Source: Smittia aterrima (Eukaryota; Arthropoda; Insecta; Diptera; Chironomidae). From it: a stretch of 64,000 nt of DNA. The position numbers and the translations under genes are program-made. Below the pieces are notes generated by a model. That model was not told the origin of the DNA. It saw only the letters and a list, made by a program, of their open reading frames with translations, and did no database searches. Below, piece after piece: positions 14,101 to 27,900 of the stretch; the first letter of the stretch is position 1; each line of letters opens with the position of its first letter. The stretch spans positions 13,330,001 to 13,394,000 of the forward strand of contig CP093831.1 in assembly GCA_033063855.1 (NCBI GenBank). Direction: 5' to 3'.

Positions 14101-16785
14101 CTTTTCTTTTTGTTCGCAGTTCATTTAAAAGTCGCAATCTCAAAAAGTCTTTTTCCCATGAAAACCCGATTTGATTCTCTCTCTGTTCCGATCCATTTCC
14201 ATCTCTTCTTTTCCCAACATCAGACACACATGAATGAGTAACTTTCTATGGAAACCTCGTCAGTTGGAAAAATGGTTTATGTTATTGTTTCGTTTTGTTG
14301 CAAGACTTCACACTCAGTTCGAGCCTTGATAAACTAGTAACTCGCCCGTAGACCTTTTGATTTAAGCTCTCGAATGATAAATGAATTGTTAAATGTTATT
14401 GAAAGTAAACAAAGACGTTCGATAAGGTTGATGACAAACAAGGGTGGTTTACTTATCTTCTAGCTGTTCTTATCAGCAACTGTCCAGTTGTCCTTGCTTT
14501 TCACCAAACAATGAGCTTCTGCTTCTTTCTTTACGACACAACAAAGAGCTCAAACATTTCGGGTAGAATGTAGAACGCTCAGTGATTTTCTCTGGAGAAT
14601 GTGTAAGGCAAAACGATATTTCTGTTTGGCTTGACGTGCATGAACGCTAACTGTAGTTAGCATTGTTAGCACAGACTTTGTGAAATTCCAACGAAGAACT
14701 TTTAGGAGGAGGTAAAGAGGTGGAATTGTTTTTGACGTTATATCCAAATAAAGATTCTGATAAGCCGACAGAAAACATTCTTGCATGCAAAATTTCTTAA
14801 CGTTACAACTCAAATTTATGACATTGTTAAAACTGCTTGCATGTTTTATGGCTTTTCCATTCTTTCCGCTATAACGAATTTATGTCATTTCGATATTATC
14901 GAGGAGCATAAAATTTCAATTCGAAATTAAACATTTTTCTCCGATCAAATGCTTTAAACATGAAAGCACTCCTGTCAGTCGATGAGAGAAAAAGTTAAAA
15001 TTTATTGAATTTCTTGTTCAGACTTTCACCTTAAAAACGCTTGAATTTAGTTTTGATTGTGAAATTTCAAGTTTCATCTAAAAGTCTTTCGTCGCATAAA
15101 TCATTTTTAATATGAATAGAACTCTTAATGCTCGGAGATTATTTCGAGGCGTATCATGTCGAGTTCATTTCATTTTCTTGCACACTGAGCGAAAAATAAA
15201 AATGTGGAAATAAATTAGAGAGAGAAATATAATTCTTTTCTTTATCAAATATTGATACGAAGCTCATAGAGTATGCATAGAGAAATGAAAAATGCATTTC
15301 TCGTCGACAAATTGTCGAGTCAAATGTCAAGAACGATTTTCCCGTGTTGTCCCTATTAACCCAACGAGTTCGCTTTCGATGAAACTTTGTCGACTTTCTC
15401 GGAGAAAAATTGATCCCCAGATATTCATTTCTCTTCATCTGGCATCATGAAAATTTTAAAACTTCAATAAAAACTTGGAGAAATGAACAGAGGAATATGA
15501 ATTTCAAAGAGATATTTCGAATAAATTTCAATGAAATGTCTTAATGAGATTTCAGTTAAATCTTAAAAGAAATTTGAATAAAATATTTTAATTTAATTTA
15601 AAGTTGAAAATGTTGAATTCCAAAGTTGCCGAGAACTGAATTCTTAGAACATTTCAATAAATTGTCGAGAGATATTCCTTCGAGACAAGTCCGACAACTT
15701 CGCTTCTTCTTCATTTTCAAATTCTTCAAGTGGATTCTTCAAGCCCTTGAAACATTGCGGTAGGCGTTCGCGTTTCTCCGAAGTTCAAGTGAAATATTGT
15801 TTCGTCGAATGGAAAGGTTTCAGTTTGCTCTGAGCTGTTTACTTCCATTCGGTTGTTTTAAAGTCAATAAAATGACATTCCTGGATGAATTTAAGCAAAT
15901 TATTGAGATCGCTGTCTGTAGACAGGTCAAGGTTACCAGTTATCATGCCAAGAGCTTATGTTCTTTAACTTCAAAAGCGAAAGGAATTTCATGAAGAATT
16001 CAAGTAAATGTCTGAACTTGAATAAAATGACAGCTTTATTGCTGTTCTCAAACTTCAATGAGAAATATTGACAGCTCACAATACACATATTGAAAATTGC
16101 AAATGAGTTCATGCCATGAACTTCATGGCTTTAATGTCCAATATTAAGTGAAAACAAATTAAAAGTAATTTTATTTAATGATAACTTTTCATGGAACAAC
16201 CAAGCGATTAATATTTGGACTAATAATTTGGAAAACTGACAGGCCACAAATTATTATTTGTTATCCGCTTTGTGACTTTTCCATCGTTCACTGTTGAATA
16301 AAACAATTCGAAAATAATACGATGACGTAAGCTCCCGACTTAAAGACCGATATCAATCATTTACAATAAAATAAAAAAGTTATTTGCGACGAAAGAAATT
16401 TATTTAAATTTTAAAAATACCGAAAATAAATTAATTGATGAAACGAGAGTTTCTACAACTCAATTAATTCATTTAAGATGCCATCAGCAGCCAAGTTAAA
16501 CTGGAGACCTCCAATGTCGCACATTGTTAATCAATTGTTGGATACGCTGAAATATCTTTTTGTCACTAGAAGTCTCACTCCAACGGCGGAAAACGAATCA
16601 ATTGATGTCACAGTGAGCTGTTCGATTTAATCTGATGAACATTTGAATGACTAATAGCTGCCAATTAAAATCAATTAAGCAATATAAATCACAATAAGAA
16701 TGAATCATTCGCAAGCATCATAAAAAGAAGAAAACAATCCCAGAAGCGTTTTGATAAATGAAACTGATTTCAGTTCTATTCGCTA

Positions 16786-16848
16786 GGGGAAGAATATATT
16801 TTCCCTTCGTCGTTTTCGAATTCGAAGGGGAAGAAGAAAATATTCCCC
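16786..16848. repeat. Imperfect inverted repeat (hairpin)
   Basis: The left arm begins GGGGAAGAATATATTTTCCC and the right arm is an imperfect reverse complement ending in ATATTCCCC. An inner pair, CCCTTCG with CGAAGGG, flanks a short loop. The predicted stem is about 25 base pairs with bulges. Function unknown. Confidence 0.35.
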
Positions 16849-19800
16849 TTCGCTTAGGAGAAAATGTTGTTCGTCGCTCGACGAAGTTATTCGCATTCAG
16901 TTTCGAGAGTGAATTTGTCCAAAGAAGTCGGGAAACTCTAAATGCTCGCAGCATTTATAGAATAATGTTCAGTTATCTCTGATACATCAAGCAGACCAGT
17001 CAACATGTGGATAACACTTGAACTGTGTACGGGATGATAATTAATCTAATGCTTTAGTGAAAATAATTAATAAATAGATACAAAGTTGTCCAATCATAAG
17101 ATAATGCTCAAGTAAAGTTCGATCGGCAAATAACTACTTCGCTTACGACGCAGCTTCTCATTCGACTTTCAAGTCGGCGATAAATCAAACAAAAAGAATA
17201 ATTTAAATGGAAATTCTTTTTTTTTTCGCTCTTGAATCGATCGAATGAAGTGAAAGCGACAAACAAATTTTAGAAAAGCGAATAAAAGTAAAAATCTGTG
17301 TAATTTCATTTCAAAAAGTTTCCTCCAAACTTTTTCATATCTCGCAAAATTATGCAATATACGAGTACTTCCAAAACAAAAAGCCAGACAAGCGAAATGA
17401 AAATTGAAACATTAAAGAAGCTTCGAAAAGTTTACTTCACGAGGAGCGAGGGTCGTGGATGAAATGGCGAGAAGAATTTCCCCGAAACGATGTTTGTTTG
17501 ACGAAGTGCTGAGCTTGTGGTAATAATGAACTCGACGAGTGTACACACTCCGTCTAATAAGCTGAATTGAGAATATTTCGAATGATTCAGAGACGAAATT
17601 AAGGTGAAGACAGTTATTGAAGTGATATCTTCATTTGAAAAATCTTTCACGAGTTTGTTTGAGCCACGAAAATATTTTCTCAAGGAGTTCATGAACTTTT
17701 CATGAAAGACACGCAGTTCGAATTCACAGACTGAAATAAAAGAAAATAAATAGAAACCTAAATAATTTAAAGAGGAGAAAAATCCTTTCGGTTTCTTTGA
17801 CTTCAAATGCCCTGCGGTGCACGCCATTAAACAGAACGATAATGACTTTAGTAACATTAAACTTTCAACAGCAATTGCACTTGGCAGACAATTCAGAAAC
17901 TGCTTGCGTGGGAGAAAACTTGTTGCACTTTGATTGTTAGTTATTAATTTAAAATTATACGAGAGCGTTGAAATTTAAATTCCAGGGTCAATAAGTAATG
18001 GACGAAGGCCAAACTTTTGTAAGAGTTTTAAAGTAACTTTCAAGATTTTAACATTGAAAGTTTTAATGACGACTTCAACTAAAGTAATCAAAGTGACGAA
18101 ATTATTGAGAATCAATTTGCGTAATGTCGAATCAATTTTTCAAAGCGAAACTCTTGCTCAGTTATTTTCCAAATGGATTAAGGAAAATTAAGCATGCCTC
18201 GTTCTTCCTGTCTCCCATCTGAATACATTCGACATTGGCACAGTCGAATGGAGATTGCTGTGCTGTGAATGGGGCGGAAGGTACACATTTTCTAATTCAG
18301 TGAGAAAGAAAAAGGAAAATTGTGCGAAAATGCCTACACGACTCCGGGGCGAGTGCTGCGGAGGTATGTCGAGAGTGAGAGACGACACAACACAAAACAC
18401 ATTTCGGGCGAGGCTACGTGAAGGCATCTCAGAGGAAATCAGTTTATTTTTTTTCCTCGTCGAAGATTTATTGCGTTTTTCTGATGAGAGAAAGTTTCTT
18501 TTCCTGCGAAGAGAAAGTTTTTAAATTTCGTTGGAAAGCGACGCCGTTGACGATTTCACGACCGTTCGATAACCTTTTCAAAAGGCGATCCTTTCACCGG
18601 AGAATAAAAACATGAACCTTTTCCACGACAAGAATTATTTTCGTGTGCTGAGATATTTTTTTTCTGCCGAGGAGTGTGTTAAAATATCGGGCTGGGGTGG
18701 TTAGCAGATGGAGGAAAATCGATAATTTACGATACAGGGACAGATTTTTTTGTCATTTTCCTTTCCCACATCATCCCATTAACTAAACTTTGATAGGCCT
18801 TCATACATGAGTTCTTTCCATCTCGCTTACTCCGCTCACTCGTTCATGTGCTTTTTTATGGGATCGTATGAATGTAAAGATATATTCAGAGGTTAATATT
18901 AGATTGTCGAAATGATTTCGGTTGAATAATCAAAAACAAAATTAAAGTGAAATTGTGCTTTAAAGCATGAAGCTTTTCTTTTCTCTTTTGTGTGACGGGG
19001 GGGACGCTTAGGTGTTGGTGAAATGTTTTCATGATAAGTAAGAAGGCTGAGCTCAATTCAAAGTTAACCCAAAACAACTAAGAGTGCTTGAAGCAGAGAG
19101 AGAAATCCTGGGAATGATAAATTAAAGTTTCTGGCGAGAATAAAAGTTTTTCCTCTGCCGTTTGCTTTCTCTTGGTAATCGAGGTTGAAAGGATGTCCTG
19201 GTGCGTGCAAACAAAGGAGATTTCAAATGAAATATTAATTCCGAGAAAGATCAAAGTGATTTGTCTGTAAAGGCGTCAAAGTTTACTTTAGAGATTGCTG
19301 GAGTGTGTAAAGAAGGAACAAAAGAGAGAAGTTTATGGAAGGTCATGAAAGTAAGAGCAGTAGCAGCATCACACAAGTTAATTCTCAGCTTCCAGGGTAG
19401 CGCACGTTAAAGTGATTGCACGATATTGTGGCGCGTTGTAAAAATCTAAGTAGACCAAGCTTAAGATAAGAAAACTGATTAAAAGAAAAGTTCGAGTGTT
19501 TATCACTTCAATCTACACTTTATGGCAGACGCTCGTAAACAAGAAAAACGAGAGAGCGCCTTTCGTGCAAAAATGTCCTATCGTTTAAAGTGCTACAGCA
19601 ACAAAACAATTTATAACCTCGTCTCCAACATTCCATTTCCTTCTCATTTCTTCATTAATCTTTCGTTCGGTGTCTACGCCTGTGCAAATAATTTGATTTG
19701 TTGATTCGGTTTCTATTGCTGAAGAAAGCATACAATGCTCACGAAGAACGGATGTTTCACCAAAAGGGGAGAAAACACAAGAAACGTTATTTCAGTGAAA

Positions 19801-21390
19801 ACAGATTATTAGGAAAGTCTTTTGTGTGTCGTCGAAAACTTCGATAAGATTTCTTTAATATTATTCACAAGCCAATTCCTTTCAAATCAAATTTATCTCG
19901 ACAGACAAAAGCTCAAAGGAGTCGCACGCTGTGCAAATTGACACGCAAAGCGTATAAATGTTTGCTTTCAACTTTTCTTTTTCTTCTTTTCAACTCTCTG
20001 AAAGCTTTTTAATTCTTGGGGAAAATGTCATGAAGCGAGTTCATTATCGCGCCTTCGTCGTCGTTTGAAGAAGGAAACTTTTTCTTGATCTTTTATTTTA
20101 TTTCGAAACAAATATTGAAAATTCAAACGAAAAAGGAAAACGAAAGAGAGTGAAGAGCTTCTAATGGATAGGCTAGAGTAGAAGTAACGTGAAGCCATTC
20201 GTTTAATGAGGAAACTTTTTATTATTAAATTTGAAAAAATTCCTTGAAAGCTTTTCATAAAAATTGATACGTAATTACCGCACTTCTCCTTCAACCCCGT
20301 TCGGCAATCTTCACGACAACACCAAAATGGAATGAAAGTGGAATCATTTGAATTTCATTTTTTAAGTCATAAAATTTTATTAGCTCGAGAGCTAGAACGA
20401 GGAAGACAAGAATGCAAAATGGGGCGAAATGAAAAAGTTTTTGTCTTCTCACCAGAAGAGAGGAAAAAAACAGTGAAACGACGACTATGTTGGGGAAATG
20501 TCATAAACAAGTCTAAATTTACGTTTTTCAATTCCATTTAAAGGCAAATGTCTTCCTTGTGTTGTTGAGTCTGATGGCAAGTTCTGGTGGTGTTGTCAAG
20601 TCTACTGAGTGGGAGGCGAGCAACTCCCCATTGTAAAAAGATTAATCAGAATTTTCATTTTAATAAAAGCTTATGATCTGACTCGAGCTCATAATGGAAA
20701 CTTTATATTCGAGAGATTATAAAATGCAATATAAAAATTTTAATTTGATCATTAAGTTCATGAAGCTTTAATAGAAAGACCATAACGAGATAATCAAAAG
20801 TAGACAGAAAAAGAACAAAAAGATGAAAGTATCGAAATAAATATCATCGAAATTTGTTTTTTCTCGTCATCTCGTCTTATTATTCTATTCTGGCTCGCAT
20901 CTGCCTCTTCGTTATGTCAACTGCAAATTGAAGTTTATTGATTGATAAAGCAAAACTTTTCCTTCTTTTTCACTTTTTTCGGGGGGAAAAGAAATTTTTG
21001 TTATTGGCTGTCATCGAGAAGAAGTTCCTCGAGCTCTTGAAGCATATCAAGCCTAATTGGCGGTTGTGTTGTGCGGTTCAGATTGTCGGATTGATAACGG
21101 AATGGAATTACACAGCATTAATAAAATATATGTCGAGTGGAGCAAAAAGGAAGAAGAACTTGAATTTGTTGTTTTCTTGTCTTTTAGCCAATGTTGCTGA
21201 TTAATGGTTTCGTGCACGAAAAATGTGATATTAGTGAAAGCGAGAAAACAAAACAGGAGTGAAATGATGAAACAATTCAAGGATAGATAAATGTTGATAG
21301 AAATAAGCGAACGAGAGAAAGCGGTACGAAATAAATTAAAAGAAATTAAAGAAAACAGCGAGAGAAAGAGAACGAGCGAGTGTTTGAGCT

Positions 21391-21985
21391 ATGGCTCTGA
21401 ACGACACAATCAATTTTAACTCCACCGTTGATTATTTCAAGTTGCTGAGCGATGAGAATGGCACTTTATCATCAGAGGCCATTGCAAGAGGAGAGAATTC
21501 TTCTCTCGCACATCTCGCTACGTTCCCAAGAACCACCGCCACATCACTCTATCCTTCAACGTCAACGCCTTCAACACTTTTAGCATCGACAAGTCCATCT
21601 AGCGCTATTCCATTAGTGGCCGCCACAACATTAACGATAACGTCTACGATAATAAGTAATTACACTAGTCAAGATAATAGCAATTACACTAACGCTAATC
21701 ATAATTATAACTCAACTATAAATAGTCTTAATCAATCAACGTTATATCAGTTTAAAAGTTTAAGTAATAATAGTTCGAGTAGTGAAGATAACAATAATAA
21801 TAGTTTTACCAACGTAAATGATAGTGCCAAAATATCATACGAGAGTGGAAGTAACTTTATGCTGTTGCTGGAGGATTTCGGCGAATACTTTTATAACTAC
21901 AACGGCAGTGATTTTAACTCTTCAATCAGCATCTATCAAGCTAATTGCTCGCTCACAAACTCATCGTGTGGTGATGTCTCGACTC
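21391..21985 (+). CDS. Dop2R: Dop2R exon 1: long Asn/Ser/Thr-rich extracellular N-terminus
   Basis: Encodes residues 1-198, ending in phase 1 at donor ACTC|GTAAGT. It contains no transmembrane segment. It is rich in Asn, Ser and Thr with many N-X-S/T sequons (for example NDT, NST, NGT, NSS, NYT, NQS), predicting a heavily glycosylated extracellular head. There is no obvious cleavable signal peptide, so TM1 probably acts as signal anchor. Confidence 0.9.
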
Positions 21986-24900
21986 GTAAGTCCTCCTCAT
22001 ATGTTCTTTAAAACTTTCCTCAATTTCATCGCCGACAAGAAGGCAAAGTTCTCAAACTAAACTTCAGGCGCTATCGATAATTCATTTGTAGTCACGGTGA
22101 AAGCTTGTGGTTTCGTCGACCGCTTTCTTTCTAAATGCTTTGGAAATCAAGAAGAATTAACGATCAATCAACCGAATATTAATTAGTTTTTTCAACCTCC
22201 CACTTCATTAAACAGACAATTAAGTTAGAAGTGAATTCCTTAAAGCATCGCGAGACTCTTGAATTTACAAAATAAATTCCGACTCGAAGGAATTTATAAA
22301 TTTATAAGGAATATTTCGTATCTAGTGCCTTTAACGGCTCGTTAAGAAATCGATCAGAATTTTCCCAAAGCATAATTTGTATCTCCCTTTATTAAGCTTT
22401 AAGGAATTTCCTTGAGCTTTCATTTCTCTACTGTCAAGTCGACTCGAAAAGCAAATAAAACTAATTGATATGAGAGTCTCTAGTCGCTTAGCGCTGCTAA
22501 TGACAAGCCATGAGGAAATTAGGTTAAATAATTGCGTTAGATTTGCGTGATTAATTGCTAATAATTTTGTTTTCTCTTTCATTTCATTCCCTACAGCCAA
22601 TTACAATTATTGGGCTTTGATCCTGGTAATCTTTCCATTCCTGACGTTGTTCGGCAATGTCCTCGTCATCCTTGCAGTGCTGCGCGAGAGAACATTACAA
22701 ACGGTCACAAATTACTTCATCGTCTCCTTGGCAATTGCTGATCTTCTTGTGGCAGTTGTGGTAATGCCATTCGGCGTGTACATATTGGTAAGTAGCAGAC
22801 AATCTCATTACTTTCCGTCGTCCTTTCAAATCCTTTGTGATGACGACGTCCTTTCACAATTCTCTGTTACTTGACTTAAATGGCCATTAAGGGAATGAAA
22901 GCACGGTAGGGAGAGAGAGAGAGAGAAGAACGAAGGAGAAAATCAAAAATTCAAATGACGTTTCTTGAATCCATTTTATCGGAACGACGACGACGACCTT
23001 TCCCTCCAACATTCAATGAAAATAAATTTAAGTGAAGAAGTGATGTGATACCCAAGCGTACATTTATTTCCTCGCTCTCTCGTTGCCTTTACTTTTTTTT
23101 TCAAAGACTTTTTGCTGTAAAGCTCAACGCTATTAAGCAGAAATGAAATACACTTATTTCCATCCTAACAAAAAGAGCGAGCCCAAAAATATGTGAGCAC
23201 AAAGCTTTTATGAGATATTATCGAGAGGAAAAAAAATATTACAATATGTAATTTTAATGGAAATTTTTCCTATCCTAATTTTTCATTGAGAGTTGTTAAG
23301 GTTGGCGGCGATTTAAATTGTATTTTTAACGAAACGGGAACCTTTTTTATTTTCATTGTCCAACCTCATGCAGCCAACTCAGAAAATTCCCACACGTTTG
23401 AAGAAATGGAAACTTCATCGAGTTGCTCCATCTGCTTGTCACTTTTATGGCTTCCTGTGCAAACACAAAAGATTTCTTGAAAGAAACTTTCTCATAGCCG
23501 GAGACGATATGTTGACAGAATGTTGAGCAACTTGTTTCTATGATATGAAGTTGAATTTTAAACTTTGAGAGGCTTCAAGAGCTTTTGAACTTCTTAATAA
23601 GTCAGCAAAATTTGCCTAAGATCTCTCTACACGTCTCGTAGTTATCCGGTGACATGCGAAAGGATTCAAAGAATAATACAAAGTCTCGTCACATAAAAGT
23701 GATTCTCGTAGTCTTCACGTTTTTCCCTTCACCGTCGACAATTCCCGCCAATAAATTGCAGTGATTCGCTGTCTTATCTCTGACACGTCTTTGATGGAAT
23801 TGAGTTTTCTTCGTTATCGAGAAGAAGTTTATATCCTTAAAGTATGTCACGACAACCACACTCTGTTCAACTCCTGCCAGCGTCAGAAATATCCATAAAT
23901 AGATGTAAATTTTTAAGCTTTTCTCTCCATTTACATAAACATATTCACATCCTTTAAAACGTCTTATCTTGCCACCATGCTACGTTCGGAACAGAGTTTT
24001 GATAGATTCCGACACACTCACACACACAAATAACTTTTTTCCTGAGACGAGAGTAGACAACACGAGAAAGTCGAAAGATATTCATTCCCTTCCTCTTCAG
24101 CTTCACGCTCGTCGGTCGTGTCATGTGAAAAGCTAAAAAAAAAGGTTTTCCCTTCTAGTCGTGCTCAGCAACGGAGAAAAAAACTACACGCATCATTTTT
24201 TTTCGCTCAAACCGGCTCCTCGTCCTGATCTTACGTGGGGAGGAGAAGGCGTAGAGGATTTTGAAGATTAGAAACGTGACGTGGTTCAACATGGAAACCG
24301 CACACACCGACGTACGCACAATCCTGAGTCGAAAGCATTAACATTTCGCTCATGTACGGATATGTGATGGCTTTGAAACATAAATTAGCTAGATTTTTAA
24401 ACCGTCCTCCTCCTCTCCATTCCGCTTGACTCTGAAAGGTCATTTCGTATTCACATGACGAACGTTTTACGTTCATCTCGTAATAGAAAAGGCGAACCGC
24501 TTCAAGTTTAATAAGATTCTCAGACCATAAATTTTGATTAAGCGATGTTGAGTTATCAGAAAATGTTTCCACTTTAATTCAGTAATTTATGAAGCTCTCC
24601 GATGAATATTCATGCAATTATTTCTCTCTCATCGCCGATTGATCACGTTCACAAAAGTGAATATATTTCGTGTCAACCAAACGCCCTAATCACATCGTTA
24701 CGCAACAAGACAGAAAATATTTTTGTTTCGTCTTCTTTATTTTCATAAATATCAAACTCTGTGCGTGTTGGAACAAATTGTTGAGCCGTTCTCAATTAAT
24801 GAAATCGGATATTATTTTGTTTATGTGTTCGACTAGCTTTACTCCTCGATAATCATGGAAGAAAAATGTTTCATCTGTCAATCAATCCTTGCTGAAAAGA

Positions 24901-27900
24901 ATTTGACTTCAAGGGGAAGTCTGAAAAATCACAGACGAACGTGACCTTTAAGCTAACATGCTCTCGCATAATAATTGTTTACACAAAGAGAGAGAGAGAA
25001 AGCGACAGAGTGATTGCTGTGAAAGTCAGAACTTATCAAACTCGATGATATTCAGCTTTGTTTGCTAAGTAATTCTACGAGCTTTTAGGCCAAAAAGCTT
25101 GAAACTCTCATACAGACGCTCGCACACATTCTCTTAATATTTACGGCCCGAACATGAAGTGCCACTTATGAAAATCTGCTTTGCGTAATGAGCGAATTTG
25201 TATGCAGAAACGAGTCGAAATTAGCAATAAAAATCAAAGTTTTCAAGAAGAATGAGAGAGAGGAAAGGAATTTATTCTTTTGCCGAAACGTTGCCATGTG
25301 AAATATGACGAAACTCTCGACGATAAATGAGCGAGAAGGAAAAAGTAAATTTAAAACATGTATTTATCATCCATGAATGAGAGATGATGCTTTTAATATT
25401 GGAATACTTGGGAAAGAAATTTAATTCCAGATTTCTGTCATTGCCGTGCATGACGCATTGTAGATTGATGCCTTTGCGCTAAGGCCGAAGGAAGCTCTGA
25501 AACATTAATCTAGTCTTGATTTATTCATGCTAAGATTGTGTTCAGGAAAATTACTCGAGATATTTGCAAATAATTGAAGAAAGCTTCTCCAACACAACCC
25601 TTAATAATAATAAGTTCTCTCCGCTTTCTAATGCTATGCAAATTTCTTCGCTTGGTGGGAATTTCTTTCCTTCTCAAGGATTTTCCTTTCCGGCAAATCA
25701 TGTTTTGGCAATATTGAAAGAAATTTCATTGCTTTTCTTTCTCGTCTCGAACGAAAGAAAAGCTCATGTGAGCTTCTTTGGTCTGAAGAATTTTGGGTTA
25801 CAGCAGACATTCTTTGAACGTCGTCAACTGAAAAAGAGAGGACGAAAGTTTTCATGAGATGGCAGAATGCGAAACTTCAAAGCACCCGACAAGTATTTAA
25901 CAAAATTGATAACACATTTGCCGGAGCGACAAGAATGAAATATGAAGAAGTTTAAAAAGGGGAAATGTAATCATTTGTTAAAGAAATTGATGACTTGAAG
26001 AAATTTTCTCTCTCGATGCTAAATAAATTGTTCACAGATTTTATTAGACAGCATGTTTGTGCTGCCAGAGGGTGAACTTTAGGGTGAACTTTGTTACGGA
26101 AGTCTCTCAGCAGGAGGTTCGAGTAACCTTGACATTTTCTCACATTTCTTCAGCTTCATTAATCTTAAAGCTTTCGTGGCTTAGATGTTTTAATTTTCTT
26201 TGTGGTAATTAAAGCTTTTGCGGAATCACGAGAAGCGGATGCTGCATTTCGGGAATAGTCGGGAGGAAAAGTTTGAAAAGATTACAAAAGTTTCTTCTTC
26301 GCAATTACCAACACTTTCCTTCTTTATCCTCTCGGTTCTGCATCAGCGATGATAAATCTCGTAATTAAAGTTTCCGAAAGAAACCCAAGCGAAGACGGTC
26401 GACAAATTGCTCAGACATATCAATTCTCTTAAATGATTTTTAAATCATCTCGCTCGAATAAGTTTTATTGTGCAATCGGAATCAAATAAAAGTTTTATCG
26501 AGACTCGTAAATATCAACTGGAATTCACTCGGAATGTTCCGATCACCTCCATTTTACGAGTCCTGTGAACAATAGAAATCCATTTGAAGGAAAGACCCGT
26601 CAGCGCTAAAATCAATTTTCAGCTGTTCGATAACAATAGAACTCCCCAAATTTAATAAAGTGCGTGAAAGTTTTGCTTCATTATGTTGCTAGAAAAGTTC
26701 GTTCACCACGCTTTTCGTTTCGTCTCGAATCAATTTATGGAAAAAGTCGACAGTAAGAGAGAGAAAACTTTTCCCCTCGGATAAGAAGAAAATTAAGTAT
26801 TCTCTGTCCCACTCAACAAGAAGCTGGAACAACACTTAAGAAGACTAATGGTAATGGGCCGTTTAAAGTGAAGTAATAATCAGGGATGAGATCGTGATAA
26901 TTTTATGAGGTTCAGTTTTAAATTGTTTTAAGGTTTCTTCTAGATTTCAAATATTCTTAACTTAAACAAAACTTTCGTCTGTGAGAGGATGAACGACGGT
27001 TGCTTTGGATCATAGAGCTTACAACTAAAAGCTTGTTGAATTAATGAACTGTAAAGTCGAGTCAATTAAAATCTTCGAGCTTCCGATTGTTCTCGGAAAT
27101 ATTTACCGCAAATCTTTACTCTTCACCACTACAAAGTTATTTGCTCACCAAACATTCAGCTTTAGCTCTTGTCGACAACAAGCATTTTCCTTTTGTATAA
27201 ATATTAACTCGAGTGTGCAGTAAACATGATCGACTGATTATGTGAATGTAGATAACGTGAGGTTCTCTAGTCTCACGCGTCAAACAACATTCGACACCCA
27301 GTCTACATTGTGTCTTTTTGAATCGCTTTCACTTCCCTTTCAATTGCAAAACAAAAGCTTATGAATCACATAATGTGTCGATATCAATAATTCTGAAACA
27401 ATTTGCTGCAGCGAAGTGGATTTAGTTCTGCTCGCATTGCGAAAATGTCTCCATAAATATTAAATCCATGAGCACAAGAATGATTTGAAAGCATTGCTTT
27501 CCTTCAGTCAGCCTACGAAGGAAGGGAGGTGGCGTTGAAATGAGAGAGATACAAATAAAAAAAAAGCGAAAATGGGAGAAGGCAATAAAAGCGAAGAAAC
27601 ACATAAACGATTAATTCTCAATATATCGATCGTTATGTTCAATTCAATCTCTGTCGAGCGAGTTTTTATTAGAATCGCTGTAAATGTGAAAGCTTGTGGT
27701 CTTTAAAGACAGTAAGAGAGTGTATCAGGGGCTTTATCTGATATCGATTTGTAAATACTTTACGAAATTGAATCGGACATTGCTTTCGATAGAGATAATA
27801 TTGCAATCGAGTTGATATCACCAAGGATGTCAACACAACTTTAAGACTTCTTCGAGTTCTTCCAATCTACCAACGAGAACAGAAAATTGCATTTGCCTTG

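Larger units (their letters stand above)
1..21390. other. Non-coding region upstream of the dopamine receptor
   Basis: AT-rich sequence with stops in all frames. The longest open frames (141 codons on the minus strand at 17432-17857, 119 at 7048-7407, 105 at 6404-6721) show no recognisable domain, no composition shift and no clear splice context, so I read them as chance. The stretch is probably intergenic and regulatory DNA of the receptor gene at 21391, possibly with untranslated 5' exons that cannot be placed without RNA data. Two minor items inside it are listed separately: a possible short coding exon at 11033-11133 and an imperfect hairpin at 16786-16848. Confidence 0.6.

Noticed and set aside
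17432..17857. 141-codon minus-strand open frame
   Set aside because: Longest frame in the upstream region, but no domain, signal peptide or coding-like periodicity that I can see, and no supporting splice context. Consistent with chance in this length of DNA.
24231..24572. 113-codon minus-strand frame in receptor intron 2
   Set aside because: No recognisable domain and no splice or poly(A) support; judged a chance frame.
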